NCBI GenBank assembly: GCA_017624235.1
Contig: JAGANL010000027.1
Location: forward strand, 1 to 63,308
Origin: Lachnospiraceae bacterium
GTDB lineage: Bacteria > Bacillota > Clostridia > Lachnospirales > Lachnospiraceae
Length of the DNA: 63,308 bases
Reading direction: 5' to 3'
Within the stretch, counting starts at the first letter, position 1, and every line of letters begins with the position of its first letter. Positions 53,591 to 62,669 of the stretch are shown in pieces. Both the position numbers and the translations under genes were made by a program. Below the pieces are notes generated by a model, which saw nothing but the letters and a program-made list of their open reading frames with translations, was not told where the DNA came from and did no database searches.

Positions 53591-55834
53591 TTATAGTCCG
53601 TCTAACAGGGAACCGTCCCCTTCAATCGGAAAACCGGTCTGTGGATCCAGCATCGTTCCATCCGGTGCAATGATATTTCCGGTCTCCGGATCTATGTTGA
53701 TTTCCGGTTCCGCATTGCCGGTCCCTTCGCCGTTTTCTCCCGTAACAGCTCCTTCCGTTCCGGTGCCGTCACTTCCATTCTCTCCTTCTGCACCAGCTCC
53801 ATTTTGGGTGTCCTCTTCGCTGTCTGCTCCGTCTCCTGATACATCGTCTCCTGATATATTTTTAGCAGCACCTGTAATTTCCAGCTTTCTCGCCTCTAAT
53901 TCTGCCCTCTCCTCGTCGCTGAGCTCCTCTGTCATAGAGATATTCAAATACGGCAGCACCTCTGTCAGTACATTCCTGACGATTCTGGTCGCATGCTTGG
54001 CATCTCCATATGCATCGCCGTTTGCTTCCTGCACCACGACATAAATCGCAATCTGCGGATCATCTGCCGGAGCATATCCCATAAAGGAAACCACATACTT
54101 GTGATTGCCACGCGGCAGGGTCTCCGCGGTTCCCGTTTTGCCGCCGATCATATACCCTGCCGGCCTTGCCGTCTTACCGGTACCCTTTTCTCCGGTGACA
54201 ACCGTATTACAATATTCAATGATTTTTTCCGAGGTACTCTGGGAAATGGTCTGTTTCAGGACTCTCGGCTCAATATTTTTGACCGTTGCTCCGTCAGAGT
54301 TTACAATCTTACTGACAATGTGCGGCTCATAATAATAGCCTCCATTGACCAGAGAGGAAAAAGCCGTAATCATCTGAATCATTGTCACGTTGAAGCCCTG
54401 ACCGAAGGTGGAGGTGGCAAGCTCGGCCGGCCCCATGTTGGAAGCATCGTATAACAGTCCTGCGGTTCTCGCCTCTCCGGCCAGATCAATATTGGTCTTT
54501 AAGCCAAAATTAAATTCCTCCTGATATTTCGTAAAGGAATTCACTCCCATGGCCTCTCCGATATACATCATGGCAACGTTGCAGGAGCGTTCGATGGCCT
54601 GTGCCACCGTCAGCGTCCCGTCACCGGTTCTGGTATGACACCGGATCTTATGTCCGCCAATTTCCAGATAGCCATTGCAGAAGTAAGTCTCATTTCCCGT
54701 AATGGCTCCGCTCTCGATCGCAGAAGCCACTGTAAAGGGCTTCGCAACCGAGCCCGGCTCATACGTATTGCTGATGCAGAAGTTCTTCCACATATTGTTC
54801 AGATTCTTGTAAAGCAGGTCATTGTCCTCTTTTATTTCCGATAAAACCGCTTCATCTATCACCTGATCCGTACTGTTTCCGCTGATATCAAGCATGTACT
54901 GTCCAAGCAGCTTGTCCGGGTTCTGGGAATCGTTAGGGTCATAGCCGGAGCTGTCCGCCATCGCCAGAATATCTCCGCTATGAACGTCCATAATAATACA
55001 GCCTGCATTTTTGTAACCCGGCCCATCTACCACGGAATTCGCATATTCCTCACGGTATTCCTTCAGACACCGCTCCACAATGCTTTGAATGTTGGCATCC
55101 ACGGTAAGCACGAGAGAATTTCCGTCTACTGCTGCCTTGACGCTTCTCTCCAGCGTTGCATCATCATTCAGATATCCATACTCTCTTCCATTCGTACCAT
55201 TCAGTACATCATTGTAGTATTCCTCCAGACCATAGGAACCATTATCCTTTCCCATAAAGCCAAGTATCGTGCTGGCAAGGGTTCCGTTCGGATAAACCCG
55301 TTTATACTCTTCCTCGAACCAGACACCCTGAATATTCGCTCCACCGTTTTCCGTATCCTCCTCCATTTCCAGAAAAGGACTGACCTCATCATAGCTTAGC
55401 CGCCTTGCCAGAACATTATAACGTGAGGTCGGATTCTCCTGAATATAAGTCCGAATCTCAGAGCCGTTTACATCAAAGCACTTTGTCAGTGCGTTAATCG
55501 TCGGTTCAATATATTCCTCCTTTTCCGTCATCAGATAGGTATCCAGCACAACGTTGTACACCTTTTCACTGACAGCCAGCTTGCTTCCCTTGGCATCCAC
55601 GATATCTCCACGCTTATACGGAAGCGTCTTGGACTCATACTGCTGCTGGGAAAGAATCTGCTTCTTGTAGGACTCGCCGTTTTCCTTATTGATCAAAATC
55701 AGTCTGGCGCTCAGTCCAATGAAAGCCAGCAGCACTAAAAAGAACAGTACTACCAGCTTCTTTTGCATTTTCGTTGTAAATTTGTTTTTACTGCTGTTTT
55801 GTTTCCCTTGATTATGATTTCCGGTTCTGCTCAA
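53591..55834 (-). CDS. Class B penicillin-binding protein (PBP2/FtsI type)
   Basis: A 747-residue transpeptidase. It has a basic cytosolic tail, a membrane segment (about 27-48), a dimerisation domain (about 60-240) and a transpeptidase domain with EPGSVAKPF (Ser-x-x-Lys), ERSCNVAM (SxN) and GGKTGTAE (KTG). A long acidic, Gly/Glu-rich tail (from about residue 660) is probably disordered outside the cell. Its place right after ftsL suggests it is the division PBP working with FtsW. Confidence 0.93.
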   Translation of the reverse strand: MSRTGNHNQGKQNSSKNKFTTKMQKKLVVLFFLVLLAFIGLSARLILINKENGESYKKQILSQQQYESKTLPYKRGDIVDAKGSKLAVSEKVYNVVLDTYLMTEKEEYIEPTINALTKCFDVNGSEIRTYIQENPTSRYNVLARRLSYDEVSPFLEMEEDTENGGANIQGVWFEEEYKRVYPNGTLASTILGFMGKDNGSYGLEEYYNDVLNGTNGREYGYLNDDATLERSVKAAVDGNSLVLTVDANIQSIVERCLKEYREEYANSVVDGPGYKNAGCIIMDVHSGDILAMADSSGYDPNDSQNPDKLLGQYMLDISGNSTDQVIDEAVLSEIKEDNDLLYKNLNNMWKNFCISNTYEPGSVAKPFTVASAIESGAITGNETYFCNGYLEIGGHKIRCHTRTGDGTLTVAQAIERSCNVAMMYIGEAMGVNSFTKYQEEFNFGLKTNIDLAGEARTAGLLYDASNMGPAELATSTFGQGFNVTMIQMITAFSSLVNGGYYYEPHIVSKIVNSDGATVKNIEPRVLKQTISQSTSEKIIEYCNTVVTGEKGTGKTARPAGYMIGGKTGTAETLPRGNHKYVVSFMGYAPADDPQIAIYVVVQEANGDAYGDAKHATRIVRNVLTEVLPYLNISMTEELSDEERAELEARKLEITGAAKNISGDDVSGDGADSEEDTQNGAGAEGENGSDGTGTEGAVTGENGEGTGNAEPEINIDPETGNIIAPDGTMLDPQTGFPIEGDGSLLDGL

Positions 55835-55868
55835 AAAAACACCTGCTTTTCCTGTTTTATCAGAATGA

Positions 55869-56384
55869 TTACTTCACCCGTTTGGGGACCTCTGCCACCT
55901 GACGGACATAATCGCTTCCTTCCGAAGAGTATTCTATGATCTGTCCCTCCTCTGCATAAGTCATTCCCAGCTCTTCGATGGCAATCCTCTTTACCTCTTC
56001 CAAATCCACCGCGCTTTCGATTCGGCTCAGTTCCTCATCGTTTTCCAGCTTCAGGTTATTGAGCTGACTTTCCAGACGGGAGATCTGTTTGACACTCGCC
56101 GTAATGCCGGACTGCAGTCTGATATAACCAATCAGCACAAAACCGGTCAGTCCAAGCGCTGCCGTTAAGAAAAGCACATAGCCAAAATTCATATGATGCG
56201 CTTTTTCACGGTTTTTACGCGCTGCATGGGAAAGCTTCTTTCTCGGAGCCTCCTCCATAGCCCTTCTGACATCCAGCTCTCTTGCGGTGTTGTCATACAT
56301 ATAGATATTTCTTCTCTCCGTCTCTGCTCTATGATATGTAGTTTGTCTTTTGTTCGTGTGTAGTCTGTGTCCGTTTGCTGCCAT
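55869..56384 (-). CDS. ftsL: FtsL-like cell division protein
   Basis: A 171-residue protein with a long basic cytosolic N-terminus (about 1-65), one membrane segment (about 67-88, VLFLTAALGLTGFVLIGYI) and an extracellular coiled coil (KQISRLESQLNNLKLENDEELSRI), ending in LEEVKRIAIEELGM, the typical FtsL/FtsB end. Sequence is weakly conserved in this family, and the call rests on topology and position between rsmH and the PBP gene. Confidence 0.85.
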   Translation of the reverse strand: MAANGHRLHTNKRQTTYHRAETERRNIYMYDNTARELDVRRAMEEAPRKKLSHAARKNREKAHHMNFGYVLFLTAALGLTGFVLIGYIRLQSGITASVKQISRLESQLNNLKLENDEELSRIESAVDLEEVKRIAIEELGMTYAEEGQIIEYSSEGSDYVRQVAEVPKRVK

Positions 56385-56463
56385 GACAATCTAACCCTTC
56401 TATTCTTTATTACGTAACCCCTCACCTGTCAGGTTCCTTCTCTCCCGACATTCCCTTAGAGTC

Positions 56464-57399
56464 TCACGCTTTTTCAAATACCCTCAGCTTCGCACTCTTC
56501 GAGCGTTTGTTTCCCGCCAGTTCTTCCTCCCCTGGAAGAATCGGTTTTCTGGTAATGACTTTACCTTTGGAAATCTTTCCGCATACACAGACCGGGAAAT
56601 CCGATGGACAGGTACACGGTGATTCATTTTTCTTAAAACTGGATTTCACGATCCGGTCCTCCAGGGAATGAAAGGTAATAATACACAGCCTTCCTCCCGG
56701 ATTCAGCAGATCAATCATCATATCCAGTGAATTTTTCAGTACATCCAACTCCCGGTTGCACTCAATGCGTATTGCCTGAAACGTACGCTTTGAAGGATGT
56801 CCCCCGGAAGCTCTCATCTTTGCCGGAATAGCTGCTTTGATCACCTCATTCAGCTCTCCCGTCGTCTCAATCGGCTTCTCACTTCTGACTCTTACGATGT
56901 GCTTTGCAATATTCTTCGCAAATTGATCCTCTCCATAGTCCCTTATGATACGAAACAGCTCCATTTCGGAATAGCCGTTTACAATGTCCCTTGCCGTCAG
57001 GCTCTGTCTTCTGTCCATCCGCATATCCAGCGCCGTATCATATTTGTAGGAAAACCCTCTTTCCACCGTATCGAGCTGATAGGAGGATACGCCCAAATCC
57101 AGCACGATACCGTCCACCTTCCGGATTCCCAGGTCATCCAGCGCTTTTCCGGCGTTGCAGTAATTGTTTCGCACAATCGTTACTCGATCCCCAAATGGCG
57201 CCAACCGCTCTCCTGCTGCCGCAATCGCAGCCTCATCCTGATCGATGCCGATCAGCCTGCCTTTCTCATTCAGCTTCTCTGCCACATGGTAAGCATGTCC
57301 ACCGCCACCCAGTGTTCCGTCCAGATATATGCCATCCGGCCTGATATGAAGTTGATCAATGGTCTCCGCAAGCAATACGGAGGTATGCTTAAATTCCAT
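56464..57399 (-). CDS. rsmH: 16S rRNA (cytosine1402-N4)-methyltransferase
   Basis: A 311-residue SAM-dependent enzyme (MraW). It shows the N-terminal [16 protein letters not shown] motif [41 protein letters not shown] and [15 protein letters not shown]. The length and position right after mraZ (14 bases) are standard. Confidence 0.97.
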   Translation of the reverse strand: MEFKHTSVLLAETIDQLHIRPDGIYLDGTLGGGGHAYHVAEKLNEKGRLIGIDQDEAAIAAAGERLAPFGDRVTIVRNNYCNAGKALDDLGIRKVDGIVLDLGVSSYQLDTVERGFSYKYDTALDMRMDRRQSLTARDIVNGYSEMELFRIIRDYGEDQFAKNIAKHIVRVRSEKPIETTGELNEVIKAAIPAKMRASGGHPSKRTFQAIRIECNRELDVLKNSLDMMIDLLNPGGRLCIITFHSLEDRIVKSSFKKNESPCTCPSDFPVCVCGKISKGKVITRKPILPGEEELAGNKRSKSAKLRVFEKA

Positions 57400-57413
57400 G
57401 TCTGTTTTCCTCG

Positions 57414-57845
57414 TTATATGCCCAGTCCAAGCTCTGACATATGTTCTGCAATTTCATCCATATCTTCATAAGCGGCGGCGGCTTCATAGCGTTCTCTGCT
57501 CCAGATTTCCACGCGGCCTCCCACGCCAATCAGCACAACATCCTTCTCCAGCCCGGCATATTCCCTAAGGCCCAGCGGCAGCAGAATCCTGCCTTGCTTG
57601 TCTACCTCTACTTCGGCAGCTCCTGCCAGGAAGAAACGTACGAATTTTCTGGCTTCCTTATTCGTGAGCGGCAAAGTCTTTAGCTTTTCTTCAAAAAGCT
57701 TCCACTCCTGATTGTCGTACACAAACAAACAGCCATCCATTCCCTTTGTCACTACGAAAGTCTCGCCAAGACTTTCTCTGAATTTTGAGGGAATGATGAG
57801 CCTGCCCTTGGCGTCCACTGTGTGGTTGTATTCACCCATGAACAT
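57414..57845 (-). CDS. mraZ: Transcriptional regulator MraZ
   Basis: A 143-residue protein with two SpoVT/AbrB-type DNA-binding halves, [20 protein letters not shown] and [20 protein letters not shown]. It forms a ring and represses its own operon in the species studied. I start it at ATG 57845 (MFMGEYNH), with AGGTG 6 bases upstream. The GTG at 57854 would add three residues. Five spaced repeats upstream are its likely binding site. Confidence 0.95.
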   Translation of the reverse strand: MFMGEYNHTVDAKGRLIIPSKFRESLGETFVVTKGMDGCLFVYDNQEWKLFEEKLKTLPLTNKEARKFVRFFLAGAAEVEVDKQGRILLPLGLREYAGLEKDVVLIGVGGRVEIWSRERYEAAAAYEDMDEIAEHMSELGLGI

Positions 57846-57885
57846 AACAATCACCTGCCAGATGTGCTCCTGACTTACAGCTGTA

Positions 57886-57934
57886 CACCACTTTGCACCA
57901 CTCTACTCCATTTCGCACCACTTTTCACCACTTA
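57886..57934 (-). promoter_or_regulatory. mraZ: Five MraZ-box-like repeats at 10-bp spacing
   Basis: On the minus strand AAAGTGGTG-like units start at exact 10-bp intervals (plus-strand positions 57886, 57896, 57906, 57916, 57926). The middle unit is degenerate. They lie between the promoter and the mraZ start, one helical turn apart, as expected for the ring-shaped MraZ binding several repeats on one face of the DNA. Confidence 0.8.
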
Positions 57935-57941
57935 TGATGCC

Positions 57942-57970
57942 ATTTTACCCTATCTCACCCCCTTTGACAA
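57942..57970 (-). promoter_or_regulatory. mraZ: Promoter of the mraZ operon
   Basis: The -35 is TTGTCA (57965-57970) and the -10 is TAAAAT (57942-57947), with a 17-bp spacer on the minus strand. The predicted start lies just before the repeat array, so bound MraZ would block transcription. Confidence 0.7.
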
Positions 57971-58049
57971 GCAAAAAAGGGCAATTTGTGAATAATTTAT
58001 TAAGATAAATAAAAGGCTTTTTTAACAAAATCCATATCTTGTAGCACGC

Positions 58050-58081
58050 AAAAAAAGCACCCCTAAATCTAGGAATGCTTT
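58050..58081 (-). terminator. Terminator after lgt
   Basis: AAAGCATTCCTA and TAGGGGTGCTTT form a 12-bp stem (two G-U) with a 4-base loop, followed by TTTTTTG on the minus strand. It ends the ychF-lgt transcript before the mraZ promoter. Confidence 0.85.
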
Positions 58082-58104
58082 CTTTTCATCGTCTATTCTG
58101 TTTT

Positions 58105-58980
58105 TCAGGCTGTCTGCTTCTTACGCAGCTGCAGTCTTACAATCAAGTCTGTAACAACAGCAAATACAAACAGGGAAATGCCCAGCATCTGTGAAACCGC
58201 AATGCCGGTCTGGCCAATCTGAAGCTGATCCGTTCTGAGTCCTTCGATCAAGAACCTGCCGATTCCATAGCCGCCCAAATAAAACAGACAAATCTCCCCT
58301 TCAAATTTCTTATGCCTGCGGTAAAGCATCATAAGTACAAGCACCATCAGGTTCCACATGCCTTCATACAAAAAAGTAGGATGTACCTGAATGTAATTGA
58401 TTCCTTCCGTCATATGGGCACGCATCGTATCCGTAATCTCATGGGCACGCACCGCTTCCACCGGAAGGCGCATGGCAAACAGATTATCTGTATACTCTCC
58501 AAAGGCCTCTCTGTTCATGAAATTTCCCCAGCGACCGATAATCTGTCCCAAAATCAATCCCGGGACAGCTGTATCTCCCATCTGGAAGAAGGATTTCTTC
58601 TTCACTCTGGTATAAACAAACAGCGTGAGGAATGCAGCAATGACCGCACCATAAATAGCCAGTCCCCCCTGTCTGATATTAAAAATACTGAGCAGATCGT
58701 CCTTATACATATCCCAGGCAAAAACCACATAATAGATTCTGGCTCCCACGACCGAGAAAAATAACACATACAGGAAAAAGTCCCAGTAATCATCCTGATT
58801 CTGTCCGGTGAGCCTGGCCTCACGCAGTGCCATCATCAAACCTGCCATCACACCGATGGTAATAATGACTCCATAGAATGCAATCGGAAATCCAAACACC
58901 GAAAAGGATTTCGGCACATTTTCCAGATAAATTCCTAAATGCGGGAATGCAATATCCCCGGCTCCCATCATATCCTGCAT
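58105..58980 (-). CDS. lgt: Prolipoprotein diacylglyceryl transferase
   Basis: A 291-residue membrane enzyme that moves diacylglycerol from phosphatidylglycerol to the lipobox Cys. It has about seven helices and the signature GRWGNFMNREAFG, plus VHPTFLYEGMWN and YGIGRFLIEGLRTD. It acts on lipoproteins such as those encoded at 20445 and 34669. It lies 8 bases after ychF. Confidence 0.95.
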   Translation of the reverse strand: MQDMMGAGDIAFPHLGIYLENVPKSFSVFGFPIAFYGVIITIGVMAGLMMALREARLTGQNQDDYWDFFLYVLFFSVVGARIYYVVFAWDMYKDDLLSIFNIRQGGLAIYGAVIAAFLTLFVYTRVKKKSFFQMGDTAVPGLILGQIIGRWGNFMNREAFGEYTDNLFAMRLPVEAVRAHEITDTMRAHMTEGINYIQVHPTFLYEGMWNLMVLVLMMLYRRHKKFEGEICLFYLGGYGIGRFLIEGLRTDQLQIGQTGIAVSQMLGISLFVFAVVTDLIVRLQLRKKQTA

Positions 58981-58988
58981 CTTCTATC

Positions 58989-60086
58989 CTACACATTAAA
59001 GCGGAACAGAATGACATCGCCGTCCTGTACCACATACTCCTTTCCTTCCATGCCTACCAGTCCCTTTTCGCGTGCTGCGGATAAAGAGCCCTGTTCCAGC
59101 AGATCCTTATAATTGACTACCTCCGCCTTGATAAAGCCGCGTTCAAAGTCGGTATGAATCTTGCCTGCTGCCTGCGGTGCTTTGGTGCCGACCTTAATGG
59201 TCCATGCACGTGTTTCATCCTCTCCGGCGGTCAAAAAGCTGATCAGTCCCAGCAAATGATAGCTGGCCTTAATGAGTTTTTCCAGTCCAGACTCCTTTAA
59301 TCCAAGATCCTCTAAGAACATGGCCTTTTCATCATCATCCAGTTCTGCGATTTCCTGCTCAATCTGTGCACAGATGACAAATACCTCACTGCCATTCTCC
59401 TCTGCAAACTTCCGCACAGCAGCCACTCCCGCGTTATTCGCACCGTCATCTGACAGATCATCCTCCGCCACATTCGCAGCAAAAATGACCGGCTTTGCAG
59501 TCAGCAGGTTATAGGATGCAAACCATGCCTCTTCATCCTCATCCCCCGTCTCAAAGCCCTTCGCCAGCTTTCCTTCCTCCAGATGCGCCTTGATACGCTC
59601 TAAGAGAGCCAGCTCCTTTGCCAGAGTCTTATCATTACGTGCACCGCGGGAAGTCTTTGCAATCCTTCTCTCCAGAATCTCAATATCAGAAAAGATCAGC
59701 TCCAGATTGATTGTCTCGATATCACGCATCGGATCTATGCTGCCATCCACATGAACCACATTGGTATCTTCAAAGCATCTTACCACATGTACGACCGCAT
59801 CCACCTCACGGATATTGCTTAAAAACTGATTACCAAGTCCCTCACCCCTGGAAGCTCCCTTGACCAGACCTGCAATATCCACAAATTCGATGACCGCCGG
59901 AGTCACCTTTTTGGACTGATACATGTCTCCGAGCAGCTTCAATCTCTCATCCGGCACCGTTACGATACCCACATTCGGGTCAATGGTGCAGAATGGGTAG
60001 TTGGCTGATTCGGCACCTGCCTTTGTCAACGAATTGAACAGTGTACTTTTTCCTACGTTGGGCAATCCCACGATTCCTAGTTTCAT
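58989..60086 (-). CDS. ychF: Ribosome-binding ATPase YchF
   Basis: A 365-residue Obg-related ATPase. G1 is GLPNVGKSTLFNSL, G3 is DIAGLVKGASRGEGLGN, and the NxxE that replaces NKxD is seen in FAANVAEDD. A coiled coil and a C-terminal TGS domain (FLTAGEDETRAWTIKVGTKAP, IHTDFERGFIKAEVV) follow. It binds ribosomes, and a stress role is reported in several bacteria. AAAGGAG precedes the ATG. The integrative element begins 168 bases upstream. Confidence 0.96.
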   Translation of the reverse strand: MKLGIVGLPNVGKSTLFNSLTKAGAESANYPFCTIDPNVGIVTVPDERLKLLGDMYQSKKVTPAVIEFVDIAGLVKGASRGEGLGNQFLSNIREVDAVVHVVRCFEDTNVVHVDGSIDPMRDIETINLELIFSDIEILERRIAKTSRGARNDKTLAKELALLERIKAHLEEGKLAKGFETGDEDEEAWFASYNLLTAKPVIFAANVAEDDLSDDGANNAGVAAVRKFAEENGSEVFVICAQIEQEIAELDDDEKAMFLEDLGLKESGLEKLIKASYHLLGLISFLTAGEDETRAWTIKVGTKAPQAAGKIHTDFERGFIKAEVVNYKDLLEQGSLSAAREKGLVGMEGKEYVVQDGDVILFRFNV

Positions 60087-60150
60087 AATATATATTCTCC
60101 TTTCGAAAAACCTTTATTTTACGGGCTTTTCGCGATTCTGCATCTTGGTT

Positions 60151-60234
60151 ACGTACCAATTTACGTACCAATTTTTCAAAAACTCATTTTTTACCCCCGC
60201 AAAACTTTGGATAACGTACCAATCACGTACCAAT
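60151..60234. repeat. Four ACGTACCAAT direct repeats, likely integrase arm sites
   Basis: ACGTACCAAT occurs four times, in two closely spaced pairs (60151-60172 and about 60204-60224). The array fills the gap between the integrase stop and ychF. Short direct repeats beside an integrase gene usually are its arm-type binding sites at the element end. The core site where the chromosome was cut is not determined. Confidence 0.65.
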
Positions 60235-60254
60235 TTTAGGATAAAAAAATATAG

Positions 60255-61385
60255 TTAAATCACTTTTAATGCATCCGCAACAAGGTCAATTTCTTTATGT
60301 TTTTGCTCTTCTGTGGTATGAACATACAAATTCATGGTTATTCCTATATTGGAGTGTCCAAGAATGGTTTGCAAAGTCTTCGGCTTCATTCCAGCCTCAA
60401 TACATCTGGTAGCGAAAGTATGCCTAAGCACATGCATCGAGAATCTATCTATACCTGCCTTATCACACAACTTAAATAACATCGTGTCATATGTACTATT
60501 TTTTACCGGCGTACCTTTCTTACATAGAAACACTATATCTGCCCATTCCATAGGAATAACTTTAAAAGTACGATTCTTTTGCTTTTGCAGTTTTAGTATC
60601 TCTACAGCTTCCTCAGTCAATGGAATCGTACGATAACCGGATTTACTCTTCGGCTCTCCAATCCTCCATTCTCCTGTAGAATGTCTGTACTCCATAGAAC
60701 GGTTAATAGTTAATAATCGATTCTCCAAATCAACATCCGACCAACGCAAACCCACCATCTCGCCAGTCCTCAGACCTGTTTGCAATAAAAAACGATATTG
60801 ATACTCATAAGTATTCCCTATCGCTACCTTGCAAAATTCCTTCTGTTGCCCCAGCGTTAACGCCTGCTTCTTCCTCGACTGCTTGCCAATTTCAGACTTT
60901 ACCATCTTATTACATGGATTCTTTAAAATAACATCATTTTGATATGCATAATCAAGCATATTAAACAACGCAATTCTCGTCTGATATATGGTTGAAGTCC
61001 TATATCCTTCATCCGCCATCCTATTCATAATCGTCTGACAGTGAATCGTATTGACACTTCCCAGCATCTTGTTTCCAATGATTGGTTCAATATTGCGATG
61101 ATATCTTTCTGTATAGTTTCGAACCGTATTAGGTCTAACGGTCCTCTTCTTAATACCGATCCAATACTCAAACCACGCATTTACAGTCATAGCATCCGGA
61201 AAATCAATGTTACTATGCTCTTCCTTATACTGCGCATCCGCCAACCATTGCCTAAGTTCTTGTAGTTTCGGCAATACCTTTTGAACACGCTTTCCATATT
61301 TATTTGTATATCTGGCGACATATAACCCATCTTCTCGCTGGCTTATACCTCTACCTAATTCCTTACCACGAAGGTCTTTTCCCAT
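60255..61385 (-). CDS. Tyrosine recombinase/integrase of an integrative element
   Basis: A 376-residue site-specific recombinase of the Tn916/phage class. The N-terminal arm-binding domain has ISQREDGLYVARYTNKYGKR, the core-binding domain WFEYWIGIKKRTVRPNTVRNYTERY. The catalytic domain has Arg in LLQTGLRTGEMVGLRW (about 208), Lys in PKSKSGYRTIPL, HVLRHTFATR, GHSN and the nucleophile Tyr in MNLYVHTT. All expected residues are present. AGGAGG lies 9 bases before the ATG. It is the last gene of the element, facing ychF. Confidence 0.93.
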   Translation of the reverse strand: MGKDLRGKELGRGISQREDGLYVARYTNKYGKRVQKVLPKLQELRQWLADAQYKEEHSNIDFPDAMTVNAWFEYWIGIKKRTVRPNTVRNYTERYHRNIEPIIGNKMLGSVNTIHCQTIMNRMADEGYRTSTIYQTRIALFNMLDYAYQNDVILKNPCNKMVKSEIGKQSRKKQALTLGQQKEFCKVAIGNTYEYQYRFLLQTGLRTGEMVGLRWSDVDLENRLLTINRSMEYRHSTGEWRIGEPKSKSGYRTIPLTEEAVEILKLQKQKNRTFKVIPMEWADIVFLCKKGTPVKNSTYDTMLFKLCDKAGIDRFSMHVLRHTFATRCIEAGMKPKTLQTILGHSNIGITMNLYVHTTEEQKHKEIDLVADALKVI

Positions 61386-61464
61386 GTTGCTGTTCCCTCC
61401 TTATTAAAAAAGAGCCCAGACAACCGACAATAATTATAGCATGCATGAGCTCAAAAGTAAATTC

Positions 61465-61680
61465 CTATATTTCTATGTTTTCTAATAAATATCTTTCAAA
61501 TTCTGCCCTTTTTATTAGTTTTTTCTTTCCTACATATAGAACAAATGGACAGTTAGGAATCTTCAATAATTCCTCCAGCTTATTAATTCCTATGTGACTG
61601 TAAGCGGCCGCTTCCTCTTTTGTAAGCATAACTTTATTCCAAATCGGAATATTAAATGTCTCATCTGCTTTTGTTACCAC
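61465..61680 (-). CDS. xis: Excisionase (Tn916 Xis-like)
   Basis: A 71-residue winged-helix protein. I start it at GTG 61680 because AAGGAGG lies 6 bases upstream. FNIPIWNKVMLTKEEAAAYS lines up with the Tn916 Xis N-terminus (IPIWERYTLTIEEASKYF), followed by IGINKLEELL and the end KKLIKRAEFERYLLEN. It bends DNA to favour excision by the integrase. The start overlaps the end of the upstream gene by 20 bases. Confidence 0.82.
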   Translation of the reverse strand: MVTKADETFNIPIWNKVMLTKEEAAAYSHIGINKLEELLKIPNCPFVLYVGKKKLIKRAEFERYLLENIEI

Positions 61681-62059
61681 GGCAAACCTCCTTAAATCGA
61701 AACGTAAGCCTACCATCATCTACAGAATAGATAGCCCCACCCACGTTGGAAACTTTAGCAATCTTTCTACAGGCATCATCGATATCCTTTGAGACAAATT
61801 GCATATTGGCGATTAAGATTCCATCCGCAAAACCTTCGCTAACCATCTGTACAAGTCGGTCAAAGTGCTTATTTACATCCAACTGCCCCAACACATTTCT
61901 TCGCATTACTTTGACAATCTCAATGTTATTTCCCTTGGCGTAATCGGAAATATAATTCATCTGCCTCTGTTCACGCTGATTCACATGCTGCAAATCTCCT
62001 ACGGTTGATAAATAAACAATGCACCTGACCGGCTGATTCATAGTCTTTTTCTTACTCAT
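61661..62059 (-). CDS. Serine-recombinase-like protein lacking catalytic arginine
   Basis: A 132-residue protein starting at ATG 62059 (MSKKKTMNQPVRC), with GGAG 11 bases upstream. CIVYLSTVGDLQHVNQREQRQM through GFADGILIANMQFVSKDID follows the resolvase N-terminal domain layout, but the Y-x-R-V-S-T motif reads VYLST with no Arg, and the D-R-L-x-R motif is absent. No DNA-binding domain follows. It is probably not a recombinase. It may be a regulator derived from one. It overlaps xis by 20 bases. Confidence 0.65.
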   Translation of the reverse strand: MSKKKTMNQPVRCIVYLSTVGDLQHVNQREQRQMNYISDYAKGNNIEIVKVMRRNVLGQLDVNKHFDRLVQMVSEGFADGILIANMQFVSKDIDDACRKIAKVSNVGGAIYSVDDGRLTFRFKEVCRGNKSR

Positions 62060-62090
62060 ATTCAGTTTATCTCCTCGACAATTATTCATT

Positions 62091-62154
62091 GTCAGTACTG
62101 ACTATCTGTATGATATCGCAATCAAAAAACTGTTTTTGACCTTTATAGGGTCAA
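62091..62154. promoter_or_regulatory. Two inverted repeats upstream of the recombinase-like gene
   Basis: A perfect 12-bp palindrome GTCAGTACTGAC (62091-62102) and TTGACC/GGTCAA with 7 bases between (62136-62154) lie between the XRE gene and the recombinase-like gene. Both could be sites for the XRE regulator. The second could also be a weak terminator. Confidence 0.4.
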
Positions 62155-62193
62155 TTTCCCACTCAACTATCCTTTTGAAGGATAATCTCTACT

Positions 62194-62529
62194 TTAATGT
62201 CGTGGATACTTATCAATCATGTCCATAAAAATACCGTGTAAATACTGACGCGCTTCCGGTGGAAGTTTTGCCAAACGTGAATCAATAGAGTTTTGACCAT
62301 CTCCGTAACTTCCTAACAACTCGTTCGCCTCTTTGTCAAAGTAATTCATATACTCAAATAACAAATCTATCGTTGGCAAACGTAATCCCTGCTCTGTTTT
62401 ACTAATATTAGATACACATACTCCAATTTCTTCAGCAAATCCAAGTTGCGTCATTCCTTTTTTCGAGCTCAACCGAGCGTCTTTTAATCGTTGTCCAATT
62501 GCCATTGCATCACATTTATAATTTCTCAC
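62194..62529 (-). CDS. XRE-family transcriptional regulator
   Basis: A 111-residue DNA-binding protein starting at GTG 62529, 8 bases after GGAGG. The helix-turn-helix (about residues 12-66) shows MTQLGFAEEIGVCVSNISKTEQGLRLPTIDLLFEYMNYF. A short C-terminal helical part follows. Such proteins in integrative elements usually repress excision and transfer genes. The upstream inverted repeat ATTTTGAA/TTCAAAAT (62546-62553/62565-62572) may be an operator for itself. Confidence 0.88.
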   Translation of the reverse strand: MRNYKCDAMAIGQRLKDARLSSKKGMTQLGFAEEIGVCVSNISKTEQGLRLPTIDLLFEYMNYFDKEANELLGSYGDGQNSIDSRLAKLPPEARQYLHGIFMDMIDKYPRH

Positions 62530-62621
62530 TTCTATTATCCTCCGAATTTTGAATTGTTTTCCGTTTCAAAATCCGGAACCGGTGGCTCTCTTGCCTTAAA
62601 CTGTCTCCTGTAAAAAAGCAT

Positions 62622-62661
62622 AAAAAATAGACCTCTTTGGAAAAATTCCAAAAAAGCCTAT
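62622..62661 (-). terminator. Terminator between the repeat array and the XRE gene
   Basis: ATAGGCTTTTTTGGAA (62646-62661) pairs with TTCCAAAGAGGTCTAT (62627-62642) on the minus strand, 16 pairs with three wobbles and a 3-base loop, followed by TTTTTTA. It isolates the XRE gene from upstream transcription. Confidence 0.75.
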
Positions 62662-62669
62662 CAACCGCC

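Noticed and set aside
61604-61613. GCGGCCGC sequence in the xis gene
   Set aside because: It is a restriction-site-like sequence within coding DNA, with no sign of a cloning artefact around it.
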